Shown here: positions 10,959 to 23,830 of the stretch, one piece after another
Layout: each line of letters begins with the position of its first letter
Position numbering within the stretch: position 1 is the stretch's first letter
NCBI GenBank assembly: GCA_961205875.1
Contig: OY540820.1
Coordinates: 11,718,001-11,782,000, forward strand
DNA from: Sialis fuliginosa
Taxonomy: Eukaryota; Arthropoda; Insecta; Megaloptera; Sialidae
DNA length: 64,000 bases
Direction: 5' to 3'
Position numbers and translations under genes: made by a program
Notes under the pieces: generated by a model
What the model was told of the DNA's origin: nothing
The model's input: only the letters and a program-made list of their open reading frames with translations
The model's database searches: none

Positions 10959-11381
10959 TTATATACATATATGTTATATGTACATTAAATTTGTAGGTCG
11001 CGTGCGTTTTGAATACTTATAAAGCCTAAATATGGATAAAAAAGGTAACAATTTTGAAAAAAAAATTAAGGTTGAGATGACTGAAACTAGTGAAATAAAT
11101 TATATCTTGTTCACGATTAGTTAAGTGGTTACATACCTCCAGAATTAAAAAAAAAAACGTTCGAAAAATGTGACCGCACAACCGATTAAAACATGCCAGG
11201 ATTCGTGCGACTCAGGCGACGAAAGAAGCTCGAACAGATTACAAAAAAAAAAAACATAAAAAATACGAAATACAAAAATTTAGAAGAAGAATGGTAGATT
11301 AAATGAAAGTTAACCACAAAAATTTAATACACAAAATTCGTGTTTTCTCAAAACTATCTTTTTCTATACGATCTACTAGTC

Positions 11382-12841
11382 CAAGAGCCCGTGAGTGCCA
11401 GACCTTCGGATTTTTATAAAAGCTGAAAGTTCTTCTATGTGTGTCCCTAGTACAGGTAAGAATGATCCCCACTCATGAAGTTGAGGCAGCGGTGGCTTTG
11501 GCAGGTAACAGGTAACAAAGGTGTGTAAAATTCCATCTCAAATTCATCATGAAATAAAACTGAATTTTTTTATATTTGATTCATAATAATATCAAAACTC
11601 GCGTTGCTCATTGCCAGACAGTTAGTATGGTTACAACCCTCTGCCGGACACCCCTAAACTATTATAATTTATAATTATACTTACGTTATATTATAAAACC
11701 TAAATTTTATATATAATTTTTTGGGAGCCTATGAAACTATGTTTACATAGTAGCCGGACAGTTTCGAAGGTTCTATCATCTTGCCAGACGCATTCAAATT
11801 GAGCAGTAATAGGGAGAGCAAGGAGCGTATACAGTAACTAGTGCGAGTGAAACAGAGCGCTTGGTCTATTGCGGCCCTTCACTGTGCATCCACTGTTATT
11901 AATTTCAAATTGTGCAGTTTATTTTTTTCTTAATCCAGAAATTTCATTAAATAAATTTTTACAGTTTGAATAACAAATATTTAAAATAATACTCAGTTAA
12001 ATTTTTCTAATACAATGTCAATCATGTCGAAAATCTAATAATTTAATTGATATTATTTTTCATTTTTAAGAAGTTTATTATTTTCAATGCTATTAAAATT
12101 ATAAAGCCAATGAATCAAAGTAAATCAAATTTTATTGTTTATTAAACCAAAGGACACATTTTTTTTTAGATAAGAAATTTACAGAGAAATTCATTTATTT
12201 TAATTAAATCTAAATATTTTCATCATTTTCATCGTTATCGTCAATATATCCATATTTTATAAACTGCACAGAAAAATAATACGTTTATTATGAGCATAAC
12301 CGTTCACCAAATGATTACAATAAACAGCAGCTGATGCGCAGTGAAGGGCCGCAATAGACCAAGCGCTCTGTTTCACTCGCACTAGTTACTGTATACGCTC
12401 CTTGCTCTCCCGATTACTGCTCACTTTGAATGCGTCTGGCAAGATGATAGAACCTTCGAAACTGTCCGGCTACTATGTAAACATAGTTTAATAGGCTCCC
12501 AAAAAATTATATATAAAATTTAGGTTTTATAATATAACGTAAGTATAATTATAAATTATAATAGTTTAGGGGTGTCCGGCAGAGGGTTGTAACCATACTA
12601 ACTGTCTGGCAATGAGTAACGCGAGTTTTGATATTATTATGAATCAAATATAAAAAAATTCAGTTTTATTTCATGATGAATTTGAGATGGAATTTTACAC
12701 ACCTTTGTTACCTGTTACCTGCCAAAGCCACCGCTGCCTCAGCTTCATGAGTGGGGATCATTCTTACCTGTACTAGGGACACACATAGAAGAACTTTCAG
12801 CTTTTATAAAAATCCGAAGGTCTGGCACTCACGGGCTCTTG
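11382..12841. mobile_element. Foldback element with nearly identical 0.5-kb inverted arms
   Basis: Left arm 11382-11892 and right arm 12331-12841 are inverted copies differing at only a few percent of positions; the spacer is about 440 bp. Ends are CAAGAGCCCGTGAGTGCCAG and inverse. Each arm carries five GCC[AG]GAC heptamers; in the left arm they start at 11397, 11613, 11643, 11753 and 11783, so two pairs are exactly 30 bp apart. No transposase is encoded. Target duplications are not evident. Low arm divergence suggests recent activity or gene conversion between arms. Confidence 0.75.
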
Positions 12842-13219
12842 CTCTATACAGATTGTCTCTAAAATGCAACCGTAAATAATGATATTTAGTGGTTTAGTTT
12901 TACGTGACTTACCGTATATATCAGCGCGGCGTAAAAGGCGACCTACGTATAAAACAAGGGCTAATTTATACGCAACGAAGGACTTAAAAAAATTGAAATG
13001 GATAATCGAACAAAAAGACAAAAGTAGTTAGAAGCATTTTGTACTTGTACCTAACATATTAAACAATCTCCTATTCACAGGTGTATTTTATGGATTTTAC
13101 GTCGGTCTATACGGTACGTGTTACGTTTACGTATCAAATGTTACCACTATGAAACTATTTTTCATTATTTAATTGTCATGTTAACTAAATAATAGTAATT
13201 TTAAGCATGAATAATAAAA

Positions 13220-13302
13220 ATTTTGGAAAAACTGCGGGATCCCGCGGGATTTTCAGATTTCCCGCGGGAAAAAAAAGTTTGCGGGATTGCAAACCCTAGT
13301 TA
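13220..13302. mobile_element. hAT terminus remnant
   Basis: Repeated CCCGCGGGA palindromes followed by GCGGGATTGCAAACCCTAG, the typical form of a hAT right terminus. No left partner was found nearby. Confidence 0.4.
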
Positions 13303-14589
13303 TATGGTCAGTAGAAAAGTCATTGAGAAAAGGTAATCGACGAATATTTTTTAGTCCATTTTCAGTCCATTTAAAAATTAGTCTTTTATATCGAAGGATT
13401 AAGGACCAATGATATGAAATACATAATTTTTATTTTTGTACTAAATACGATCCTTTATATTACAAACTATAGAATGTTGTTATAAATTTTGATTAAAATA
13501 CTAATATTCAATAATTTGTTTCCCAGTACGCTTGGGTTAAATATAACACCCCGAGTGTGTCACAACCTAATAACAAAGCCGTATATACTTTTATGTATCA
13601 TATCACATTAGACTGTGAATACTTTCCAACATTTGTTAGTATAATAAAGTTTAATGAATTAAAATATTTCATTGATTTGATTTTTAGAACAATCGCAATT
13701 TTAGTAAATAAAATATATACCTACAATTTATATACATATGTGGAACATGAAATGCAAATACAATATTTAATAATATTAATTGAATAAAAAAAAAACAATA
13801 TGTATGTATGAGGGTACATATTGGTAATACTATAATATAAACTAAAGTAATATTTTTGCGTATTTAATCTTATTTTGCACTAAATTGACAGTCACAAAAT
13901 GATGACCCGTAGCCCGAGTTCAGCTCGCGAAATGTTTTTATCAGGCCTGTAATTATGTTTTATATATATAAATAATTCATTTTTAATTTTCTATTAATTA
14001 CAGTTTACCGAATAAACGACTAGCTATTTTGTTACAGTGTATATCAATTAACGTTCGTCGATAAAGTTGAGTTCTGTTTTACCGATGTAACCACAACCAT
14101 ACTAGAGGTACAGTGTACACGTCTGGCCTGCTTTTTTCCAGCTCGCCACTTCTCCTTGTTGATTAAAATGGAGACGTACTGTTGCGGAGGATCTCCTTGT
14201 AAATGTTGATTTTTTACTACCACTATAATTCCAGTTTTTATAATGAACTTACTGGCTGCTATTATTTAAAGTACAGTTTGAAAAGGTTTTTTTTTAAATG
14301 TTCATATGTCAAAGAGAATATTATTATTTAATTATTTATATGTCTGAAGTATTTTTTATTAGAATATTTTTGTACATTATTTTTAGAATTTTATTTTGGT
14401 TTTAAATTATTCATTTGTTAATTATCTACATTTGAATGCGGAGGATTTATGTGTGCTTTTAATAAACTTAAATATAAATGTCTAAATAAATATATTAATA
14501 TTTATGTAACTTTATGTCAGTTGGTTACATTTAAATTAAAATAGGAATATAATTGTTTTAGTTATCCATACCAATAATATTAATTCGAA

Positions 14590-14908
14590 AGTGTCTCTGT
14601 CTCTCTGTTTGTCTGTCTATTTGTTACTTTTTCACGGCTAAATTGCTGAACCGATTTTGAAGAAATTTTTCAGGGAGATAACTTGCATATCATAGGTTAG
14701 GTTTAGATAAAAAAATGAATGTGTGACATTTGTGCACGCGTGCAAATACGAAACCTAAACAGCTTTTTTATCGACTATCATAACAGAAATCTGTATTACC
14801 TAACCTTCTCCTTCAAGAGTTATATGTTAAATTGATTTTATCCTTTTGTGACAGCTCCTACGTAACCTAAATTCCACACGAACGAAGTTTCGGGTAACAG
14901 CTAGTTTA
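14590..14908 (+). mobile_element. Helitron or non-LTR type tail ending in AACAGCTAGT
   Basis: It starts with GTCTCTGTCTCTCTG, then GCTGAACCGATTTTGAAG, two copies of a short inverted AACCTAA motif, and ends ACGAAGTTTCGGGTAACAGC followed by TAGT. This wording is widespread in insect genomes. A CTAG end suits Helitrons, but no hairpin or 5' end can be shown. Confidence 0.5.
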
Positions 14909-15541
14909 TCATATTTTTACAGAAATTTTAAGCTCTTAATAGGGCAGTGAATACGCATTACTTAGATTTAAATTTAAGATAAAAGAATACAAATGATACT
15001 TATATTGTTAATTATATTATATTTTTTTCAATTTCTCCAAAATTTGAAATGCTGTTATTGACTTTAGTATTTTTCGTTGGTAGTATAGCTATCATGAATT
15101 TTTTAGATACAAACTGAGAAATAGGGGGAGAAGTTTATAAAATGATTGCTTGAGTAAGAAAAATAGAGTAAACTTCTTTTAATAAAGACTTACTTTTTAA
15201 TATCCTGCATGTTTAGGTATCGACAAAAAATAATTTTTAGGCAATTCTAGGTTTACTGCGTCCGCTTGAAAAAAATCAAACATTTTTCATCTCTACTTGT
15301 AAGTTATTAAGCATGTTTAGATAAACTAAAAATGGCAGATGTAAGATTTAAAGGGTTTTAATAAAAAATAATGAATACTTCTTAACTTTTTATACCTACT
15401 ACGTATATCTATTCTCATTTTGTTACTTAAATTAAAAGAGGATAGTATTAAATTAAAAAAACGGCTTTAAATATGTTTAAATCAAAATATACAAGTACTT
15501 ACTAGTAATATTATTAAAAGAGTAAAAAAGACAATACATAC

Positions 15542-15668
15542 CGTGTTTTTCAGTTTTCGTATCTTTCATTCTAGAAAACCAACTGTAACGAATAGTCTGT
15601 ACTAACAAATTAAAACAAACATTGAATGTTGACAATGAAAATAGTAAAAATAAATTGGTTCGTTGCAT
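15542..15668 (-). CDS. Possible first coding exon (candidate start for a secreted protein)
   Basis: Minus-strand ATG at 15668 opens a 42-codon frame with hydrophobic start MQRTNLFLLFSLSTFNVCF and a later in-frame Met (MKDTKTEKH), ending at a fair donor CACG|GTATGT in phase 1. Phase 1 is what the signal-peptide exon at 2431 needs; joining from the inner Met would give a charged n-region before ITVALFFLVLASS. The implied intron would be 13 kb, the phase match has a one-in-three chance, and no homology supports it. Confidence 0.18.
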
Positions 15669-15825
15669 CTGTAATATATACGAGTGCCTGTGAAAATATT
15701 GTTATTAATATCAATCACTTTTTTGTATACATATACATTATTAATATCGATGATAAATAATTATAATGGATTTAGAACAATTAATTTACTCATGCTCTGT
15801 ATTATAAAGAATTTGCTAATTTGTT

Positions 15826-16108
15826 TGAGTGCAAAAGCAAATTAGCTTCCATCTATTACTATTTGCTAGGTATTAAATATAAATGACGGATACACTTCAC
15901 AATGAAATCGTACATATGATAACCTTGACGCATGCGCGATAAGTACAATCAGCAACTTAAAATAAGTGCTGTCAAGTACACCTTATAAAATTCATAGCAT
16001 TTACATTATTATACATTTATTACCACTGCTTTAAAACGTCGAGCAATTTCATGACAATTTGACATCTAGTAGATAGCGTTAGCTGGAAGCTAATTTACAT
16101 TTGCACTC
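15826..16108. mobile_element. MITE-E copy 1
   Basis: Inverted ends: GAGTGCAAA...AAATTAGCTTCCA on the left and GGAAGCTAATTT...TTTGCACTC on the right. The same 280-bp family occurs at 40679-40946 with shared interior TTAAAATAAGTGCTG and ACCACTGCTTTAAAA. Superfamily unknown. Confidence 0.6.
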
Positions 16109-17150
16109 GGGCATTAAACATGCATAATACTTAATGAATGGTTCACTCGTGGATTTGCCCGCGTTGTTTAAATTTTTATGAACATTTACAAAATTTATAA
16201 AATGTAATACCATTTATAGTTATGTTAATTTGGAATCATTTTGTACCCCTATTAAGGTGAAAATTTAAAAAATCATGATACACGTGTACTTTTATTTTAA
16301 TAGTAGAATAATTTGTCTGAAATTCATTAGATAAACGTATAAAACTTTCACATTTGTAGGTCTAGGGAATTGATTATGGTGTTGATGAGTCAGTCACGTA
16401 GGATTTCTTTCTTTACATATCGAAAACAATTTTGCTGTGAACGCCAAAACTGCATTTTTACAGAAGAGACAGTATAATTAAAAAAAAAATATATTGTCCA
16501 CAATTGATTAAAATTTTGTATAGGATTCTTTTGTAAAATGAGCTAAAGAGTATATTTTATAATAACTAAAATTGCTGAAAAACCAATAATTTATGAGATA
16601 TTTGGAAAAACGATTGTCGCAACCTTTGACCTTAAATAACTTTTTTTGCGGGCGCACATGATTTCGCAATGAACTCTTCACACGTTATTTCTTATGCTTA
16701 AATAAAGATTATCCATGTGAGAAAACTTCACTTGGATTTTTTTCGTAGAAAAATCCTTATTTTCCTGGGCTAAAAAACAATCCAAAATACTCGTATCATA
16801 TTTCTGCAATTTGTTGATAATTTTGTAAGAACTTTTTTTTGCGCTACTCTTTAAAACAAAAATTTACTACGACATATCAATACGAGAATAAATATTTACA
16901 TGTATCAATAGATATGAAACAACATTGATTTTCTTACATTCCATAGTTAAATTGTACGCTGACGTAAATAAATAAACGTATAATAAATATTACATTTTAT
17001 AGAACAGCTAATTTGTATCAATAGGATTAAAACACTTTTATCTGATATATGTTAATAAAATTAACTGTTGTGCAATGATTACTTGCATTTGAATCGAGGT
17101 AGAGGTTAAACTTGCTTATTTATTTTTATTTAGTTATTATTAAATTTATT
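16109..17150. other. Non-coding stretch
   Basis: AT-rich, no open frame of interest. Phrases around 16380-16660 (ACGTAGGATTT, AACGCCAAAACTGCATTTTT) weakly resemble 26480-26760, suggesting an old shared repeat that I cannot delimit. Confidence 0.4.
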
Positions 17151-17154
17151 ATAC

Positions 17155-17775
17155 AGGGTGATTTACAACTAGCGTAAAAAAAATTAACAGTAGATCGTAA
17201 TTTTAAGCAAAAAACCTTATGTGAACCTATGTCCGGAATTTCTTCGTGAGGGAGCTACAGTCTTTTACCTAAAATTAGTGTTTATTTAATATCTATAGAG
17301 AACGCATTGTACTACAGTTATGAATTTGATACAGGGTTTGATATTAATAAATGTTATTGATTTATAATAATTTAGACCAGGGATGTATGAGACCAGTGGG
17401 CCCACCGATTTTTATCAAGTATTTTTTTGTTCTTGAATTTTTTCCTGAGTTGGGTATTTGTAGAAGATTATATGAAACAAAATACACAAAAATATACTTT
17501 GTTCATTTGTCATAAGATCAACTGTTCTCTTAAAATATCGAAAAAAAGAAAGTACTGCAAAATTTTATTTGATACTGAAAATCGATAACATTTATTAATA
17601 TCAAATTTCATAACTGTACCACAATGGGTTCTCTAGATATTAATTTAACACTAATTTTAGGTAAAGGACTGTAGCTCCCTCACGAAGAATTTCTGGACAT
17701 AGGTTCACATATGGTTTTTTGCTTAAAATTACATCCTCGATCTTCTGTTAATTCTTTTTACAATAGTTGTAAATA
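17155..17775. mobile_element. Foldback element with CAGGGTGA end, copy G
   Basis: Left arm (17155-17345) and right arm (17580-17775) are inverted copies sharing TTTTAAGCAAAAAACC, GTGAACCTATGTCC and GTGAGGGAGCTACAGTC. The left end reads TATACAGGGTGATTTACAAC. A related element in the potassium channel intron (34748-35870) shares AAGCAAAAAA and GAGCTACAG. Confidence 0.65.
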
Positions 17776-20700
17776 TATATTTATTAGATACTCAGATATT
17801 ATTTATTAAATTATATAATTCTAATAAAAAAATGTACTTGTATAATAGAAGTATCAAGGCTATATGATAAAATACAGTTATTTTGTAAAAAAGCGAAATG
17901 ATTGGCATGCTTTTGATTTTCTATTTGCATTTTGTTCATAAAAATAGCGATAATTAACATTTCTTGTTAAGAAAATGTAGTTTTTATCGGATAGTCATAG
18001 CTAATTAAATACAAGTAGGTAGTGTTTTAGATACTTATGTACATAAATATAAAATAATAACAATAAAATACAATACTTCCATGTTATGTAATGTGAAAAA
18101 ACATATTTAATCTATTTTTAATTACAGAAATATACGTTCTTTAATGATTTTTTTAATGCATATATTATTTTGTTTTTGACCTTACATATCCAATACTAAA
18201 AAAACTGCGTCCTTAACACATTATAGTTATTTACATATAAACTTTCAAATTTTATATTGACTTTCTTATAATCTAAAAAATACTTTAAAAAGTAGTTTAT
18301 CTAAATTTGGTAAGTTTAACTTTTTCGTATTTTTTCGTACTGTACAACTGTTGTTATCGATTTTTTTCTCTGAATTATTTATCTCTATTATAACACCCTA
18401 ATTCAATTTGAAAAGTTACAATTGGTTGTATGTTCGGAACTAAAAAATGTATCAAAAACTCCCTACGTGTGATTAATCATTGTACCACCCTTGATATATG
18501 CTCTCCTAGGATATCAAATGCAGTTGCATTTATCAAACATGTTAATTAATTAATGATAAAAATATCTGATTAGAAGAGACGCACAAAATTGAAATAATTT
18601 AAATTTAAGTTAATATTTAAATCCTTTTATTTCAGAATGCCGGGATATTTAATGAGAAACATTTGAAAATGTTCGTGAAGAGTTTATAATAGACAATATT
18701 ATTGTCTGGAAAATAACTGAAACCATTTCGCGCATTTATTGTAACAGTAAATTTGAATAACTTATTAAATATAAATCTTAGTCTTTTATCCTTGAACTAA
18801 TCGAAAACTGCCCTACCAATTTAATTATTCCTATCAAAATAATCTGCGGTATTCTTAAGTATACTTAAATAACGTATTAAATAATAATTTATAATTAAAT
18901 AAGTTCTGTTTCTTTTTCACGTCTTTTTTAATCTATAATTAGTTATAGCGAATACATATCATGAATTAATTAATTGCTACCATTGTAAAACATTTTTCGA
19001 GTTGCCATGTACGATTTTAAGTTAAAATAGCTGGGACTTAGAGGGTACTTGGGCAAAAGTTACTTATTACATCAATCTAGTACCCCCTTTATATAACATA
19101 AACGGTTTTGAGTGATTTTTGATATATTTTATAGCTCTGTTATAACTTTTTAAATTCATTCGATGTGTTCAGTGAAAAGTAACAAAAAAATAAAAAATAA
19201 ATGATTTTCATCGTTTAAATTTTCATCCTATATCTGATAGTTTCCGTGGAAAACACCTGCTCCACAAACTGCGTCCTACCCGCCATACATATATTCGCAT
19301 TATCTTACACATGACTAATAACAAACAATCAAAAACCGAGCATCTCCGATTTGACGCCGTTTCATATGCACGGACGTATATATTATATATGTATGTGTAT
19401 ATGTGTGTGTGTGTCTGCATGGGCGCCTGTAGATAAGGCAAAAAGATAAAATTTCTTTACCTCTTAATTTTTCTAATTAAAGTCACTAAAATAAATTATA
19501 ATTAATTGTTGATATTAAATTTTAAAATATTTACTCTATCACTTCTATCGTCTTTTGCGTCATATTTTTTGCGTTATATAATTCTGTATTTTCTTCAAAA
19601 AATCTATTAATATTGTTAGTTTCTTAAGGTGTGAGGAGAGAAAGATAGACAAAAAAAAATGAAAAAAAATAGTATGTACATATTGATAAGGCCCTAATAT
19701 TATCTTTAAATCATAGACGCCTATGCGTATGTGCAAACAGATTATTAGGAAAATCTGTTCTTGCACATCAATGCGCATCGTTAGAGGGACAAAGAGGGCA
19801 ATTAGAGAGATTTCAACGCGCAAGAGGCGCTCATAACGATAAGGAACCGAGCTGCTGCTATCATAAACGATTCAGATCACTAATGTGTCCTTCGTTTTGA
19901 AAAATGTTTAATAATTATTAACCAATGATTATTATCGGTATATATACATTTCAAGTTTTGGACAGTAATCATATAAATAAACTGCCCTGGTCAGCACAAG
20001 ATTTTTTTATACATCATGTTACAGAAGAAATTATATAAGTTAACACTTTCTGCTATGAAATTGAATATAAACAATATTACGTTAATTGTTGTTTTTGTTA
20101 ATGTTTGAGATATATTTTAATTCTATTCTGTAATTTTATTTCAATTGTTTTTATTATAAATGTTATAATAATTTTTCTGTTTGAAAAAATTTTGTTTTGT
20201 CAAAGGCTTCTTATTTATTTGATATTTCATTGACAGTTTTAATAATAAATGCTTTTATTTTCATAGATACTTACTAGATTATTCATATTATGATTAAAAT
20301 GAATGGTTAGTTTTTAGACTGGTTTTAATTTTATTATATTAAGATTTACTTATACGTTCATTTGTATTTACTTATTACTTTATTAGCAATACAAATGCGT
20401 CCCTCCCGAAATAAACTTTTTATCTCTGTGATTAGGGGTTGCACAGAAAAATAATAAAAATTAATATATGCTGGCGAATATAATATAATATATAACAGTA
20501 ATATAGTTAACAATTAAACGGTTTAAATACAAACAAACAATTTTTTTTCTAAGGAAATGAGAATAATAATACTGCTCAAACTTTTCATTAGATTTAAAAT
20601 TGCCTTTTAATTCTTCAGTATTGTGCAAGTGTTTTCAAAACTTTTTCATCGTTTTTTACTTTACGAGAGAATAAAGTTTAAAGTTAGTTAAAGTTTTTAT

Positions 20701-20925
20701 TTGCAGTTAAGTTATGGTTTTCTTATTTCACTTTATTTTTCCAATGTTGGAACTTTATATTATTTTCTTCGTATTTTTTACTATATTAATCCACAAAAGT
20801 ATCAAAACTTGTACAACTGTTTTAATTCTTTTATTTTATTTACAAAAAAGATATTTTACACGTTCGAATATCTGATGTAGGTATTTCAAATTTATTTAAA
20901 ATCAAATTTAACTTAAAATTTTTTA
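17776..20925. other. Non-coding stretch of 3.1 kb
   Basis: AT-rich with a TG microsatellite at 19394-19415 and GC-richer patches at 19220-19330 and 19720-19870. Open frames there (minus 19223-19441, minus 19560-19823) lack protein-like composition and splice context. I see no gene. Confidence 0.4.
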
Positions 20926-21554
20926 AGGTGGCCACACACGTAACTGCAAACTTGACAAGTATGCATGATCCATTTTTTTGTACAAGTACGCACAATTTCT
21001 CTGACACTACCACACGGTACAAGTATGCTTAAACAAGCGCCAGTTTGCGCTTGGACTATATTAAGCTCGGACGACGATGCGCTCGTTTTGGCTGCTTTTT
21101 GCCTTATATATCCACAAGAGAAACACGCGAAAGAAGAATCGTGGTGTAAAGATTGGTTAATAAAAAAAAAACATATTCCCACATTAATTTACTGAGTAAA
21201 TTGAAGATATACCCGCGTGATTGGCATAATCATCTCAGAATTAATGAAGAAACTTATTTGAATCTTTTGTCACCTTTAATTAAAAAGGATACGATCATGA
21301 GAGAAGCTTTAACCCCTCAGGAAAGATTTACAGCAACCTGTAGAGCTCATTTACGATTGACGTTTGCTTGTACAAATTTGCACGTTCATAGTATACACAC
21401 GTTCAGTTTCGCTTCTGCAAGCGTGGCTTGCTAAGCTTGTCAAGCTTGCATGATTTAGGCGGCTTGTACAATTAAAATGATTGCGCAAAATTATCCTACA
21501 GACTGCTTGAACAAAAAGATGGATCATGCATGCTTGTTACGTGTGTAGCTACCT
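20926..21554 (+). mobile_element. PIF/Harbinger derivative, 629 bp
   Basis: Terminal inverted repeats start AGGTGGCCACACACGTAAC on the left and AGGTAGCTACACACGTAAC on the right (inverse), with ATGCATGATCCAT shared further in. Both ends abut TTA, the 3-bp target duplication of PIF/Harbinger. The interior carries the transposase fragment listed next. It is far shorter than an autonomous element (several kb), so it is a deletion derivative that kept some coding sequence. Confidence 0.85.
21064..21344 (+). pseudogene. PIF/Harbinger transposase, N-terminal fragment, frameshifted
   Basis: Two overlapping frames give SSDDDALVLAAFCLIY...EESWCKDWLIKKK and then YSHINLLSKLKIYPRDWHNH, LRINEETYLNLLSPLIKKKD-like sequence and ALTPQERFTATCR. 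This is the N-terminal region of insect Harbinger transposases (WC/WV..WL..R, DP..F.NFLRM, L...I.K.DT..R..I.P.ERL..TLR). The shift falls at a run of A near 21166-21176. The DDE catalytic part is entirely absent, so no transposition activity is possible. Confidence 0.8.
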
Positions 21555-23520
21555 TTAGAATATGTAAAAAAATTGCAAAAAAGGGAAACTTTAGATAGCA
21601 GTAACCAAAAAGTGTCTTTTGTTTTTATATTTAAGAGAAAAAGTAACAAAGTTGAAAGTAGTAAATTAAGTTTTTAAAGTTATAGAGCTAACATTTAATA
21701 CCCGATAGTTCTTGCTGGATAAAATAAATATATGCAAATTCTAAAGTCTATTCAAAGACTGTAAAACTGTAAAGTCATAAATGTTAAAATTGTATTCATG
21801 TATGCAAATAGGAAGACTTGAGGTACAATGTTTTTGTTTCTACAGATCGAAAGAAAATGCACAAGTTCGTTTTCAACTATATATTCTTTTAAATGCGAAG
21901 TGCAACCTACTGTTTATGTCATTGATTTTTTTTCACTTCATGTTATGTTTAAAATTATTTTTTTATCTTTAATAATAATAGTTATAAATTAAATAAAAAT
22001 AAAAATTTGAATTGTTTCCTCATTTTGATGTTATAATTTACTGTTGGAAACTGATTCATCAATAAAATATTTTTCCCAGACTTATTACCTATTAAAGACA
22101 AAAATTAATCTTAAATATAAAACTTCACCCTTCTATGATTTGACGTATTTGAGTTACAGTGCTTACAGACAGAAGGACACACAGACTTCATGGCGAAAAT
22201 GGCCAGAATGGATTCAGGGAATGTCAAAATGGATAATTCCATCAAAATCCAGATTTCGAAAAAAATCGGCTTAACAATACTTATACCTACTGTTGTATAT
22301 TTCATATATGTACAACAGTATAAATAAGTATTAACAACGATAACAAGTGGAAGTTAATTATATATATCTAACAAACAAATAAGTACATAGGATAAAAATA
22401 GAATGAGAAGTTAAAAAATGTACATAACACATTGTTTGATGTCAAAGGTAATACCGTGACATTTTTGTATAAAACATAATAATTTTGTTATTCCGACCTG
22501 ACATCTTTTGACATACTCACGTATTTTACTTGACAGCAGATATTTGAATACGCTGTCTATGACATGCAAGACTTAAATTATAATAACAATCGCTATGAAA
22601 TATTGTATGCAACAACGTTATGTTTGGAAATAATTTTTTAATATTTGATACTAAATCAGAGGATTATCATTATCATATCCAAAAATTAAGTTTTGTATAA
22701 AATGAATGTTATTGTTATATTTGATATGTACCACAGATTCATACATTACATGGTTTTGTTAAATTTCATAAAACAGGGGAGAGATAAAGCCAGCTCATTG
22801 TTAATTGTATTTTTCAATACTAGACTAGTGCCAATACCTTTTTGAAAAAATAAAAATTAATACGTGGATTATTGTTTGGGTAATAACATGATTCAAAAAT
22901 GCAAATTTAATAAAAATTGGTTTACATTTAGTGACTTTTTATTGAACGACGACGTTTTAAATATTTTAAATTTTAAAATCATTAAACATTTTTTTCCTAT
23001 TTATACTTGTAATAAAAAATTTTAAGTCAATGCATATTTACTAACGAAGAAATACATTTATTAAAATGAATGAACTAAAGTAAAATTATAGTCAGAAAAG
23101 AAGATAATTATGCTAATTTCCTAAGTATAGAATATTTCGAGTAAGAAAAACCTGCAGTTTGGTAGTTGTAAATTGACTATTTTTTTCATGGATTCAGAAG
23201 TATCTAATATCACAGGCCTGCGATGGTTTTACCCTTACAAAACAAAATGACAATTTTGATAGGTATTAAGTACTAATTTGAGAGAAAAATATTAAAATAA
23301 TTCTATTTTTCTGAGAATTTTTTTCTGATTTCGTAGTACCTACTACTAGAGTGAGCTTCCATTTTCTGTTTTAGAAATATATTTGAACGATCGTGTTGAT
23401 CTTTAAAAACTCATCTACCCTCCCTAGTTGTTAATCGTGATTCAAAACTTATTTAGAGCTAAGTGTGTCGTATTTTTGTTGGCCCTAACTTTCGGAAGTT
23501 AATGCACAATACTGACTGAA
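21555..23520. other. Non-coding stretch with one dispersed repeat
   Basis: Apart from dispersed repeat D at 22125-22256, AT-rich sequence without protein-like frames. Confidence 0.4.
22125..22256 (+). repeat. Dispersed repeat D, copy 2
   Basis: Matches 7695-7812 over GATTTGACGTATTTGAG (one substitution), the GACAGA block, GAATGGATTCAGGGAA and AATGGATAATTCCAT. Short open frames on both strands here are chance readings of the repeat. Confidence 0.5.
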
Positions 23521-23525
23521 AAAAA

Positions 23526-23830
23526 CTATGAAAAAGACTGAAAAGCTAGCTTGGAAATCATTCGAAGAGGTTGTAGAAGTTTTTTTAGGAAACAGAAAAA
23601 GTCCTAATTATGAAAATCTAGTCAATAAAAAGCTTAACAATATCAAAAAGCTGGGCTGCAATATGAACATAAAGCTGCATTTTCTGCATTCTCATATTTG
23701 ATTTCTTTCCCGAGGATCTTAGTGCCGTAAGAGCATGGGGAGAGATTTCATCAAGACTTAAATGTTATAGAGAAAATACATCAAGAAAGGTAGCATGATG
23801 GCTGATTGTTACTGGATAGAAAGAGAGTGA
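23526..23830 (+). pseudogene. Frameshifted remnant of a repeated insect protein family (AWxSFxxVVxxFLGN / EHGERFHQD)
   Basis: Frame 1 reads KLAWKSFEEVVEVFLGNRK, NYENLVNKKL and KLGCNMNIKLHFLHSH and then meets a stop. A second frame continues with DFFPEDLSAV, and a third with EHGERFHQDLNVIEK before another stop; ADYCW-like sequence follows. From memory this motif order (FLGN.K..NY..LV, LGCNM..K.HFL.SH, FPE.LG..S.EHGERFHQD) is a multi-copy uncharacterised protein in many insect genomes, probably of transposon origin. At least two frameshifts and several stops show it is dead. I cannot name the element superfamily. Confidence 0.7.
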
